A stretch of DNA of 33,521 nt. It comes from Planctomycetota bacterium. Its GTDB lineage: Bacteria > Planctomycetota > Phycisphaerae > Sedimentisphaerales > Anaerobacaceae. The position numbers were made by a program, and so were the translations under genes. Below the pieces are notes generated by a model. It made no database searches, had not been told where the DNA came from, and saw nothing but the letters and a program-made list of their open reading frames with translations. Below, piece by piece: positions 17,047 through 25,195 of this stretch (position 1 is the stretch's first letter; each line of letters begins with the position of its first letter). The stretch lies in assembly GCA_023135865.1 (NCBI GenBank), contig JAGLSG010000088.1, positions 1-33,521 on the forward strand, written 5' to 3'.

Positions 17047-19719
17047 ATGAGACTTAAACACCTGCATCCTGGAATGATGAAACTTACTGCATTGGCTATG
17101 GCTGTTTTCGTTGCCCTGTCAGGCGTTGCTCTCGGAACACAAGGAGAGCAAGATAAGGTCTATAAAATCGGCGTGCTGGCAAAAAGAGGTCAGGAAATCT
17201 GCTCTGAAAGATGGTCGGATACAAATCAGTACTTAACCAGCAATATCGAAGGTGCCGCTTTCAAAATAGTTTTCCTTAATTTCGATGAAGTACATTCAGC
17301 AGTTGAGCAGGGTGATATTGACTTTGTTTTTGTTAATTCTTCCTTCTACGTGGAACTGGAGGCGATGTATGGTGCGGAGAGGATAGCCACACTGAGAAAC
17401 CTCGGCTCAGGAAAACCATGCACTGTTTATGGGGGAGTAATTTTCACCACTGCTGACAGGGGCGATATAAACAGCTTTAAGGATTTGAAGGGCAGGAATC
17501 TTGCTGCTGCCCATGAATCTTCGCTTGGTGGATGGAGGGCATGCTGGCGAGAACTCAAAGACAAAGGCATTGACCCATATAGAGATTTTGCCAATTTGAC
17601 ATTTGAAGGCACCCATGATGCGGTTGTCTATGCGGTCAGAGATGGCGTAGTTGATGCCGGCATTGTGCGGACGGACATACTTGAGTGCATGGCTCAAAAG
17701 AATGAAATAGATATTCGTGATTTCCGCATTATTCGCGAAAAAGATACATTCCAAAGTGAAGATTTCCCTTTTTTACATAGTACACGGCTTTATCCTGAGT
17801 GGCCGCTGGCAAAATTGAAAAACACACCTGATGATATAGCGGAAAAAGTTGCAGTGGTACTTATGTGCATAAAACCATCCTATCAATGCGCCGTTGTCGG
17901 AAAATATGCCGGATGGACAATTCCACACAATTATCAGCTGGTACACGATTGCTTAAAAGAACTAAAAGTCGGACCTTACAAAAATTATGGCAAGATTACT
18001 CTTGCTGGTGTCATCAGCCAATATTGGCCATGGATTATTACGATTGTCGTTGTTGTGGCCTCAATGGGCACCGTTGTATTTGTTTTGCTATCAAATCGAA
18101 AATTAAGATCTTCGCGGAAGGCACTCAAAAAGGAAATAACAGGCCACAAGCAGGCCGAAAAAGCACTTGTCGAAAGCGAAGAGCGTTTTCGACAGGTAAC
18201 AGAAAATGCTCACGAGTGGGTATGGGAAGTTAATCCGCAAGGCCTATACACGTATGTAAGCCCGGTTGTGGAAAAAATTCTGGGCTATAAAGTCAATGAA
18301 ATCGTGGAAAAAAAATATTTTTATGAACTCTTCCATCCCGATGACAGGGAAGAACTGAAGAAAAAAGCATTCGATGCTTTTGCTGAAAAGAAATCATTCA
18401 GCGAACTTACAAATAGAAACATACATAAAGACGGCCAAGTCGTCTGGCTTTCAAGCAGCGGTGTAGCCATCCTTGATGATGATGGAAAACTGCTCGGCTA
18501 TAGGGGGGCTGATATAGATATTACCAACCATAAAAAAACCGAACAGAAAGCGGCCAGTGAAAAAGCGCTGCTTTGTGCGCTTATGGATAATCTGCCGGAT
18601 AGAATCTACTTCAAAGATATTGAAAGTAGGTTTATCAGGGTCAGCAAGGGTTTGATAAAGTATCACGATCTCGGCTCGCCGAAAAAAGTAATTGGAAAAA
18701 CAGACTTCGACCTCTTCGCAGGTGAACATGCAAATAAAGCATACGAAGATGAGAAGAAAATTCTCAAGACCGGCCAGCCCCTGCTCGGCATAGAGGAAAA
18801 AGAAACATGGCCGGATGGCAAAGTTACATGGTCGTCAACTACTAAAATGCCGCTGCGGGATAAAAACGGAAAAATAATAGGAACTTTCGGAGTCTCAAGA
18901 GATATTACCAGCAGATGTGTAGCAGAGCAGCGGCTGGCACATACAGCTCTCGAACTGAAACGTTCAAATGCTGACCTGCAGCAGTTCGCATCAGTGGCTT
19001 CACACGATTTGCAGGAGCCGCTTAGAATGATAACAAGCTATCTGCAGCTGCTCGTAAAACGATACGAAGAAAAATTCGACAGCGATGCAAAAGAATTTAT
19101 TGCATTTGCCGTTGATGGTGCAAAACGTATGCAGGGACTTATCAACGATTTACTGCAGTACTCCAGAGTTGGAACAAGAGGCAAGCCGTTTGCGCCGTGT
19201 AGTCTCGAAGACCTTGTAACAAGATCAATCAGAGACCTTGGCCAAAAAATCGAAGAAAATCAGGCGGTTGTTACGCATACGCGTATGCCAAATGTAATAG
19301 CTGACAGTACGCAACTCGAACAGATATTCAGAAACATTGTCAACAATGCTCTCAAATACCGTCATAAAGAAGTGCTGCCAAAAATACATATAGCATGTGA
19401 GCAGAAAGGCAAAGAGTGGGTTTTCAGCATAAAAGACAACGGCATCGGAATGGAGAAAAAATACTTCGATAGAATCTTTGTAATCTTCCAGCAGCTGCAC
19501 GCAAGGAATGAATACGGCGGAAGCGGAATCGGCCTGGCGGTCTGCAAAAGAATCATCGAAAGGCACGGCGGACAAATCTGGGTCGAATCCGAATTTGGAA
19601 AAGGCTCGACATTCTACTTTACGCTGCCAGTAGAAAGAAACGATGAAGAAAATATTGAAGAAAAAGGTGAAGATGAAATTAATACCGAAGAATTGGAAAC
19701 AATAATAAGGGATAAATAA
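17047..19719 (+). CDS. Membrane sensor histidine kinase with PhnD-like periplasmic sensor and two PAS domains
   Basis: This 890-aa kinase has a signal peptide or N-terminal anchor at 1-30. It is followed by a periplasmic domain (about 35-310) like the substrate-binding proteins of phosphonate/phosphate ABC transporters (YKIGVLAKRGQE, then GDIDFVFVNSSFY, LKGRNLAAAHESSLGG, GVVDAGIVRTD). A transmembrane helix lies at about 327-349. Two PAS/PAC units follow, near 370-495 and 505-625. The phosphoacceptor is H653 in SHDLQEPLRM, the phytochrome-like HisKA type, and the ATPase domain has DNGIGM and GGSGIGLAVCKRI. PhnD-like sensors occur in kinases such as the tetrathionate sensor TtrS, but this ligand cannot be read from sequence. 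The acidic tail after the kinase core is unusual. Three response-regulator genes follow directly. Confidence 0.93.
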   Translation: MRLKHLHPGMMKLTALAMAVFVALSGVALGTQGEQDKVYKIGVLAKRGQEICSERWSDTNQYLTSNIEGAAFKIVFLNFDEVHSAVEQGDIDFVFVNSSFYVELEAMYGAERIATLRNLGSGKPCTVYGGVIFTTADRGDINSFKDLKGRNLAAAHESSLGGWRACWRELKDKGIDPYRDFANLTFEGTHDAVVYAVRDGVVDAGIVRTDILECMAQKNEIDIRDFRIIREKDTFQSEDFPFLHSTRLYPEWPLAKLKNTPDDIAEKVAVVLMCIKPSYQCAVVGKYAGWTIPHNYQLVHDCLKELKVGPYKNYGKITLAGVISQYWPWIITIVVVVASMGTVVFVLLSNRKLRSSRKALKKEITGHKQAEKALVESEERFRQVTENAHEWVWEVNPQGLYTYVSPVVEKILGYKVNEIVEKKYFYELFHPDDREELKKKAFDAFAEKKSFSELTNRNIHKDGQVVWLSSSGVAILDDDGKLLGYRGADIDITNHKKTEQKAASEKALLCALMDNLPDRIYFKDIESRFIRVSKGLIKYHDLGSPKKVIGKTDFDLFAGEHANKAYEDEKKILKTGQPLLGIEEKETWPDGKVTWSSTTKMPLRDKNGKIIGTFGVSRDITSRCVAEQRLAHTALELKRSNADLQQFASVASHDLQEPLRMITSYLQLLVKRYEEKFDSDAKEFIAFAVDGAKRMQGLINDLLQYSRVGTRGKPFAPCSLEDLVTRSIRDLGQKIEENQAVVTHTRMPNVIADSTQLEQIFRNIVNNALKYRHKEVLPKIHIACEQKGKEWVFSIKDNGIGMEKKYFDRIFVIFQQLHARNEYGGSGIGLAVCKRIIERHGGQIWVESEFGKGSTFYFTLPVERNDEENIEEKGEDEINTEELETIIRDK

Positions 19720-19781
19720 AATCCACAAAAACTGATGCAAATTAAGTCCTGTTTGGCAGGAGTAAACAGAAAGGTAATATT

Positions 19782-20243
19782 ATGGCTGAGCAACGAATAA
19801 AATGTTCGGATGATTCGCTGATGAATGTCCTGCTTGTTGAGGATAATCTCGGGGATGTGCGGCTGACTGAAGAGGCAATAAAAGATGGCAAGCTGGCAGT
19901 CAATCTGTATGTGGCAAGCGATGGCGTTGATGCAATGGAGTTTCTCAGAAAAGAAGGTGAAAATGCCAATGCACCTACGCCAGACCTGGTTTTGCTGGAT
20001 TTGAATCTGCCGAGAAAAAACGGACACGAAGTTCTTTCAGACATAAAAACAGATAGCAAATTGAAAAGCATTCCGGTTGTGGTTTTAACAAGTTCGGAAG
20101 CCGATACGGATATTGTCAAGTGTTACGATCTTTACGCAAATTGTTATATCGCAAAGCCAGTGGATCTCGAGCAGTTTGCTATAGTCGTAAAGACAATTAA
20201 AAATTTCTGGTTCACAATTGTAAGACTACCTGAGGAGGCATAA
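19782..20243 (+). CDS. Single-domain response regulator (Rcp1-like), first of a tandem pair
   Basis: A 153-aa receiver domain with no output domain. The acidic pocket is E20-D21 in LLVEDNLGD, the phosphoacceptor is D73 in LVLLDLNLP, the switch Thr is in VVVLTSSEAD and the Lys in CYIAKPVDL. The NLPRKNG and FWFTIVRLP strings are typical of Rcp1-type regulators that partner phytochrome-like kinases, which fits the kinase 62 bp upstream. An AAGG site precedes ATG. Its end contains the ribosome site of the next gene. It probably acts as a phosphate relay or protein-protein switch. Confidence 0.93.
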   Translation: MAEQRIKCSDDSLMNVLLVEDNLGDVRLTEEAIKDGKLAVNLYVASDGVDAMEFLRKEGENANAPTPDLVLLDLNLPRKNGHEVLSDIKTDSKLKSIPVVVLTSSEADTDIVKCYDLYANCYIAKPVDLEQFAIVVKTIKNFWFTIVRLPEEA

Positions 20244-20245
20244 TA

Positions 20246-20680
20246 ATGGACGAGAAAAAAGTCAAAATTTTACTTGTCGAAGACAATCCAGGAGATGTTC
20301 GGCTTGTCCACGAGGCATTGAAAAACAGTAAACTTGCCGTTGATTTGTACATAGCAAGAGATGGAGAAGAGGCAATGTCTTTTCTCCGGCGAGAGGATGA
20401 CCATAAAGATGTTCCTATGCCTGACCTTATCATTCTCGATTTGAATCTGCCGAAAAAAGACGGAAGAGAAGTGCTCGCTGAGGTCAAAGCTGACAGTCGC
20501 CTCAAGAGAATTCCAGTGGTAGTAATGACTTCATCAAAGCTGGATGAGGATGTGGAAAAGTGCTACAAACTGCACGCCAACTGTTACATTTCCAAACCAG
20601 TAGATTTGGATTTGTGTTCAAGTATTGTACAAAATATTGAGGACTTCTGGTTCACAATTGTGAAACTGCCGGAAGAATGA
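20246..20680 (+). CDS. Single-domain response regulator (Rcp1-like), second of a tandem pair
   Basis: A 144-aa paralogue of the preceding gene, alike over its full length: LLVEDNPGDVRL, LIILDLNLPKKDG with phosphoacceptor D65, VVVMTSSKLD, CYISKPVDL and FWFTIVKLPEE at the end. The pair arose by tandem duplication. The start lies 2 bp after the previous stop, and its GAGGAGG ribosome site is inside the previous gene's last codons, so the two are translationally coupled. No output domain is present. Confidence 0.93.
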   Translation: MDEKKVKILLVEDNPGDVRLVHEALKNSKLAVDLYIARDGEEAMSFLRREDDHKDVPMPDLIILDLNLPKKDGREVLAEVKADSRLKRIPVVVMTSSKLDEDVEKCYKLHANCYISKPVDLDLCSSIVQNIEDFWFTIVKLPEE

Positions 20681-20684
20681 AAAA

Positions 20685-22418
20685 ATGGATGAAAAAAATA
20701 AAACAATAAAACTACTGCTGATAGAAGATAATCCCGGCGATGCACGTCTGATGAAGGAAATGCTGACAGACGGTATGGACAGTCCCTTTACAGTGGAGTT
20801 TGCAAGCTGTCTTGCTGAAGGACTTGAGCAGCTCGACAAAGCGAACTTCGATGTGATAATACTGGATTTAATGCTGCCGGACAGCTACGGCCTTGAGACC
20901 TTTGTGAAGGTCAATGAAAAAGCGCCGCGTTCGCCGATTGTTGTTACGAGCGGATTGAACGATGAGGCGCTTGCCGTTAATGCCGTGCAAAGAGGCGCAC
21001 AGGATTATCTTGTAAAAGGCCATGCTGACAGCGGTGCGATGCGGCGATCTCTTAGATACGCTATAGAGCGAAAGCAGATTCAGGAAAACCTGCGAATCAA
21101 AGACCGTGTAGTCGAATCTTCAATCAACTCAATAGCAATAGCTGATTTGCAGGGAAAGCTGACTTATGCAAACCATGCTTTTCTGGATTTATGGGGTTAC
21201 GAAAGTATTGATGAAGTTAAAGGAAAATCAATAGAGGAATTTTCGCACAGATTTACCGAGGCGCTCTGGATTACTGAAACCGCACTAAGTCGCGGAAGCT
21301 GGCAGGGTAAAATGCGAGGACAGAGAAAAGACGGAGTTGCTCTGGATTTGCAGCTTTCAGCTTTTATAGTTTCCGAAAGCGATGAGGTACATAAACCAAT
21401 GTGTCTCGTATTTTCATTCGTGGATATTACAGAGCTGTCACAATTGCGCCGCCGACTTGAAAGCGAAAGATCGTTTGCAGGAATCATCGGCTGCGATGCG
21501 AAAATGCTCGAACTGTTCGACACGATAAGAGAGGTTGCTGAAGTTGATGCACCGGTTCTGCTGCAGGGTGAAAGCGGGACAGGGAAAGAACTTGTCGCAA
21601 TCGCAATACATAATCAGGGAACGCTTTCAAATAGGCCGTTTGTGCCGGTCAATTGCGGAGCTTTGCCGGAAGGCGTACTCGAAAGCGAACTTTTCGGACA
21701 TGTAAAAGGTGCGTTTACAGGGGCTATAAGAGATAGAAAAGGAAGATTCGAGCTGGCAGATGGAGGAACGATATTCCTTGACGAAATAGGCGAGCTGCCG
21801 AGGGAAATGCAGGTGAAACTTTTAAGAGTTTTGCAGGATGGAAAATTCCAGCCGGTTGGCTCGGAAAAAACCATGAAAGTTGATGTCAGGGTAATCAGCG
21901 CAACAAATAAAAATCTCGCTGAAGAAGTCAGCAACGGAACATTCAGAGAAGACCTTTTCTATCGGCTGTGTGTTGTTCCGATTTATATGCCGCCGCTACG
22001 CGAAAGAAGAAAGGATATTCCGCTGCTCGCAAATCACTTCCTCAGAGAAGCATTGGCTGAAATGCACAGAGAAAAAGTCGTGCTCTCAACCGAAGCGATT
22101 GATTTCCTTATGGAGTACAACTGGCCGGGAAATGTGAGAGAGCTGGAAAATGCAATGCAATACGCATTGATGAAATGCAAGGGCGACCAGGTTTTGCCCG
22201 AACATTTTTCTCTCAGAGACAGAAGCGTTGCTTTTGAAGAATCAACGCAGGACAAAAAACAGAGAAAAACAAAAATCGATACAGATTCAGTCACAAAGGC
22301 ACTTGAAGAAACCGGCGGAAATAAAATCGCCGCCGCTGAAAAGCTCGGAGTTTCAAGAGCAACACTGTATCGACATATTCAGGATGGTCAAGAATCAAAC
22401 AAAACCGGAGCGAGGTAA
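20685..22418 (+). CDS. Sigma-54-dependent transcriptional activator (REC-PAS-AAA+-Fis HTH)
   Basis: The 577-aa enhancer-binding protein has a receiver domain at 1-125 with phosphoacceptor D61 (VIILDLMLPD), a PAS domain at about 145-260 and an AAA+ core at about 265-500. Walker A is G295-ESGTGKE, the sigma-54-contacting loop GAFTGA is at 342-347 and Walker B has D366-E367 in FLDEIGEL. A Fis-type helix-turn-helix ends the protein (GGNKIAAAEKLGVSRATLYR, about 545-564). The intact GAFTGA loop shows that it should activate sigma-54 promoters. It is 4 bp after the second response regulator. Its likely target lies downstream: a TGTCTCA array and a -24/-12 promoter at 24337-24641. Closest functional analogues are PilR/AtoC/NtrC-type activators. 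Confidence 0.95.
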   Translation: MDEKNKTIKLLLIEDNPGDARLMKEMLTDGMDSPFTVEFASCLAEGLEQLDKANFDVIILDLMLPDSYGLETFVKVNEKAPRSPIVVTSGLNDEALAVNAVQRGAQDYLVKGHADSGAMRRSLRYAIERKQIQENLRIKDRVVESSINSIAIADLQGKLTYANHAFLDLWGYESIDEVKGKSIEEFSHRFTEALWITETALSRGSWQGKMRGQRKDGVALDLQLSAFIVSESDEVHKPMCLVFSFVDITELSQLRRRLESERSFAGIIGCDAKMLELFDTIREVAEVDAPVLLQGESGTGKELVAIAIHNQGTLSNRPFVPVNCGALPEGVLESELFGHVKGAFTGAIRDRKGRFELADGGTIFLDEIGELPREMQVKLLRVLQDGKFQPVGSEKTMKVDVRVISATNKNLAEEVSNGTFREDLFYRLCVVPIYMPPLRERRKDIPLLANHFLREALAEMHREKVVLSTEAIDFLMEYNWPGNVRELENAMQYALMKCKGDQVLPEHFSLRDRSVAFEESTQDKKQRKTKIDTDSVTKALEETGGNKIAAAEKLGVSRATLYRHIQDGQESNKTGAR

Positions 22419-22515
22419 TTTGTTATTTTAAAACAAATTTACAGGGAGAATGTGAATACGCAAAAAATGCCGACAGAATCGGTACGTTTTGTGGTTTATA
22501 GATTGCGGGTGATTT

Positions 22516-24279
22516 ATGAGTGTGGCAACAAAAACCAATAAACCAAAGCCAGGCGTAAAACTTGGTGTTCGCTTCGGCGAATGGCTTGTTAGCAAAAATG
22601 TGATGAGCACGGACAAGCTCAATGAAGCCCTGCGAGAACAAAGAACGAGTGGCGGCCGATTGGGAGAAGTTCTGCTGAGATTGGAAATACTCAGCCATAA
22701 AGATATTACAAATGCTCTTGCTGAATACCTCGGAATAGATTGCGTAAATCTTGAGGACACTTCCAAAATCAATATGGACGTAGCAAGAAGTATTCCAGAA
22801 GCAATCGCAAAACGGTTCTGCTTAATCGCAACCGGTGAAGCAGATGGTAAAATCATTGTGGCAATGGGCGACCCGCTAAATGTAGTTGCAATAGATACGA
22901 TAGCACTGAAATTGAAAAGACGTATCAAGCCGGTCATAAGTTCTATTCCGGAAATTCAGCACGCAACAGAAGTTGTCTATCACGGAAGCGACCTTGAAGA
23001 ACAAAAACTAAAAGACATCGTCGAACTCGATGCAAAAAACAGCAAAAGCGATGAAATAATAGAAAACCTTATGGAAACAGACATTAGCAAGGAAGCCGAT
23101 GCTAATGATGCTCCTGTAATTCAATTTGTAAATCTGCTGCTCAGCCAGGCCGTAAAATCAAAGGCCAGTGATATTCACATTGAGCCGCGAGAAAAAGTAA
23201 TGAGCATTCGAATGAGAACTGACGGTGTGCTCAGAAATATGGTGCCGCCGCATCCAAAAATGCAGGCAGCTGTAACTACAAGATTGAAAATCCTCTCGGA
23301 AATGGACATTGCGGAAAGAAGATTGCCGCAGGATGGAAGATTCAAAATAAAAGCGACAGGAAGAGATGTGGATGTGCGTGTCTCAACAATACCAACAATA
23401 TACGGTGAAAAAATCGTTATGCGATTGCTCGATAAAACAGCGGTCGACCACAATATTGAAAAGCTGGGATTTTCACCTGAAATGCTGAAAAAATTTAAAG
23501 CTGTTCTGACTCAGCCGCACGGAATTATAATTGTTACAGGGCCAACCGGAAGCGGTAAAAGTACTACGCTTTACTCTTCGCTGGCGTATCTGAACGACCC
23601 CAAAAAGAATATCACAACAGTTGAAGACCCTGTGGAATACCGGCTCGAAGGAGTTAATCAGGTACAGGTTAAGCCGGAAATCAAGCTGGATTTTGCAAGG
23701 TGCCTGAGGGCAATACTAAGGCAGGACCCGGATATTGTTTTAATCGGCGAAATCCGAGATAAAGAAACAATGGAAATCGCAATCAAGGCCTCGCTTACCG
23801 GCCATCTTGTGATGAGTACTTTCCACACAAACGATGCGCCAAGTGCAATCAGCCGATTGGTTTATATGGGACTGGAGCCGTATTTACTGGCTTCAACTTT
23901 GAATATGATAATTGCGCAGCGGCTCGTCAGAAAAATCTGCGATAAATGCAAAGAGCCGGTCGAACTTAATGATGAAGTTTTGAAGCATCTTCACATTGAC
24001 CCGGCTGAGGCGAAAGATAAAGTTTTCTATCACGGCAAGGGCTGTAATGCGTGCGGCGGAACCGGCTATAAAGGACGGCTGCCAATTTTTGAGGTCTTGA
24101 TGTTCGACAGGGACATTCGTGAAAAACTCGTCGCCGGGGCAAAAGAAGCAGAATTAAGGGCAGCTGCAAGAGCAAACGGATACGGCGGATTGCTCGAAAG
24201 CGGCGTGGAAAAATTGCTGGCCGGACTTACAACAGCTGAAGAAGTTCTGAATGTAACATTTGAAGAGGATGTAACGTAA
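22516..24279 (+). CDS. pilB: Type IV pilus assembly ATPase PilB (GspE family) with MshEN c-di-GMP-binding domain
   Basis: This 587-aa ATPase drives pilus extension at the inner-membrane platform. The N-terminal MshEN domain has two 24-residue motifs separated by exactly five residues: R19-FGEWL to Q42, then RTSGG, then R48-LGEVL to Y71. That is the layout known to bind c-di-GMP. Walker A is G342-PTGSGKST with K348, followed by the Asp box TTVEDPVEY, Walker B DIVLIGEIRD and the His box STFHTNDAPSA. A four-cysteine zinc site (CDKCKEP and CNACGGTGYKG) is typical of PilB/GspE and absent in retraction ATPases. GGGTGA lies shortly before ATG. It could instead be a type II secretion GspE, but the pilMNO operon nearby favours a pilus. 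Confidence 0.93.
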   Translation: MSVATKTNKPKPGVKLGVRFGEWLVSKNVMSTDKLNEALREQRTSGGRLGEVLLRLEILSHKDITNALAEYLGIDCVNLEDTSKINMDVARSIPEAIAKRFCLIATGEADGKIIVAMGDPLNVVAIDTIALKLKRRIKPVISSIPEIQHATEVVYHGSDLEEQKLKDIVELDAKNSKSDEIIENLMETDISKEADANDAPVIQFVNLLLSQAVKSKASDIHIEPREKVMSIRMRTDGVLRNMVPPHPKMQAAVTTRLKILSEMDIAERRLPQDGRFKIKATGRDVDVRVSTIPTIYGEKIVMRLLDKTAVDHNIEKLGFSPEMLKKFKAVLTQPHGIIIVTGPTGSGKSTTLYSSLAYLNDPKKNITTVEDPVEYRLEGVNQVQVKPEIKLDFARCLRAILRQDPDIVLIGEIRDKETMEIAIKASLTGHLVMSTFHTNDAPSAISRLVYMGLEPYLLASTLNMIIAQRLVRKICDKCKEPVELNDEVLKHLHIDPAEAKDKVFYHGKGCNACGGTGYKGRLPIFEVLMFDRDIREKLVAGAKEAELRAAARANGYGGLLESGVEKLLAGLTTAEEVLNVTFEEDVT

Positions 24280-24336
24280 AAAAAGTTAAAAAAAATAATT
24301 AAAATCAAATCACATAAAAAAAACATCATTCCAAAC

Positions 24337-24537
24337 TGTCTCAAATTTATCAAAAGTGTCTCATTTAATCGAAACTGTCTCATTTGTTAATGAGACAGTC
24401 TGTCTCATTTCGCAGGCGTTCTGAAAAATCGTAAACTCATTTTTGGCATAGCTTTATCAAATCTGTCTCAATAAAAGTGTATCACAAAAATTGAGACAAA
24501 CTGTCTCACTGTCTCATTAAGAACGCCAAATGAGACA
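24337..24537. promoter_or_regulatory. Array of ten TGTCTCA sites: candidate enhancer for the sigma-54 activator
   Basis: Exact copies on the plus strand start at 24337, 24357, 24376, 24401, 24464, 24502 and 24510. Inverse copies (TGAGACA) start at 24391, 24492 and 24531. Two pairs form the same 17-bp palindrome TGAGACA-N3-TGTCTCA (24391-24407 and 24492-24508). A wider 26-bp palindrome with 11-bp arms spans 24374-24399. Many centre-to-centre spacings are close to whole helical turns (20, 19, 10, 63, 10, 21). Nine of ten copies are preceded by C or G, giving (C/G)TGTC. GGCGTTCT (24415-24422) and its inverse AGAACGCC (24519-24526) further mirror the two halves. The array ends about 115 bp upstream of the predicted sigma-54 start. 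Confidence 0.85.
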
Positions 24538-24624
24538 GTTGTAAATCTTATAACGTAAAAAATAATCACTCCCAAGTCGTTTGTATTGCTGAAGTTACAA
24601 TCTTTTACTGCAATGTCCGATAAT

Positions 24625-24641
24625 TTGGCACAACGATTGCT
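24625..24641 (+). promoter_or_regulatory. Sigma-54 (-24/-12) promoter
   Basis: TTGGCACAACGATTGCT matches the YTGGCAC(G)-N4-TTGCW consensus. GG is at 24627-24628 and GC at 24639-24640, with the required ten bases between them. The only mismatch in the core is A for G after TGGCAC. Transcription should begin near 24652, giving a leader of about 50 nt to the ATG at 24703. The presence of a sigma-54 activator gene 2.2 kb upstream and of a repeated-site array directly upstream makes this much more than a chance match. Confidence 0.88.
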
Positions 24642-24702
24642 CATAAACACCAATGTATGGCATCAAACAAAAAACAAAATCGGTGGGGTCAGGAGAGAGA
24701 GA

Positions 24703-24969
24703 ATGGTGAGTCATATTGGAAATGAATATATCTCGGAGGCAATGAAGATGGCTCAACGTATTATGCGTATGGCTAATTGCGGTGAACTGTTGACGAATAA
24801 CGATGAATGCGGAGTGCTCTTTGGAGTGCTGCGGGATTGTGCTTACAAAATCCGCAAACAGGCAATGCGAGATACTCAAATTCAAAAACAAAAAACAATA
24901 GCTGATGAAATCGAATATCTGTTGAGTGAGCAGTCCGAGATTCAAAAACCAAAATGCGAACAGTCGTAA
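24703..24969 (+). CDS. Small protein of unknown function (88 aa), first gene behind the sigma-54 promoter
   Basis: I do not recognise the family. ATG 24703 is chosen because AGGAG lies 7 bp upstream and because it is downstream of the predicted transcript start; the frame is open back to 24586 but that ATG precedes the promoter. The product starts MVSHIGNEYISEAMKMAQRI and is predicted to be mostly helical, with Met-rich and amphipathic segments. It has three cysteines in the ordered part (ANCGELL, DECGVLF, RDCAYK) and one near the C-terminus. There is no signal peptide, membrane helix or pilin motif. The charged C-terminal half (KQKTIADEIEYLLSEQSE) could form a coiled coil. It is followed at 16 bp by another small gene. 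Confidence 0.7.
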   Translation: MVSHIGNEYISEAMKMAQRIMRMANCGELLTNNDECGVLFGVLRDCAYKIRKQAMRDTQIQKQKTIADEIEYLLSEQSEIQKPKCEQS

Positions 24970-24985
24970 AGGAAGAGGCAATACT

Positions 24986-25183
24986 ATGACTCACAACATT
25001 AACATAGAAAATGAATACAATAATTATATCGCCAGTAAGTGGCAGAAACTTTCCAAAACAACACAACATGCCTTAAAAATGGAAAAAGACGGAGTAAGCC
25101 AGAACTACGTTAATGCAATATCTATGTGGACTATAAAATTTCTTCAGGAAAAATTAAATAATCTGGAAACAGAAACGAAATAA
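24986..25183 (+). CDS. Small protein of unknown function (65 aa), second gene behind the sigma-54 promoter
   Basis: I do not recognise the family. The start ATG 24986 has a strong GGAAGAGG ribosome site (24971-24978). The frame is also open upstream to 24926, inside the previous gene, but without a comparable site. The product starts MTHNINIENEYNNYIASKWQ and ends KFLQEKLNNLETETK. It is hydrophilic and likely helical, with no Cys, signal peptide or membrane helix. Its size and spacing suggest co-expression with the 88-aa gene. The stop is directly followed by the purine-rich tract. Confidence 0.65.
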   Translation: MTHNINIENEYNNYIASKWQKLSKTTQHALKMEKDGVSQNYVNAISMWTIKFLQEKLNNLETETK

Positions 25184-25195
25184 AAACCGACCAAT

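Noticed and set aside
22492-22506. Second sigma-54-like match (TGG-N8-TTGC) before pilB
   Set aside because: GG-N10-GC spacing is right but CAC is missing, and the start would fall on the pilB ATG, leaving no leader.
24586-24702. Longer start for the 88-aa gene at ATG 24586
   Set aside because: It lies upstream of the sigma-54 promoter's -24 box and has no ribosome site, while ATG 24703 has AGGAG at 7 bp.
24595-24981. 128-codon minus-strand frame opposite the small genes
   Set aside because: It covers the promoter and the 88-aa gene, has no good ribosome site, and its product is a Leu/Phe/Ser-rich shadow.
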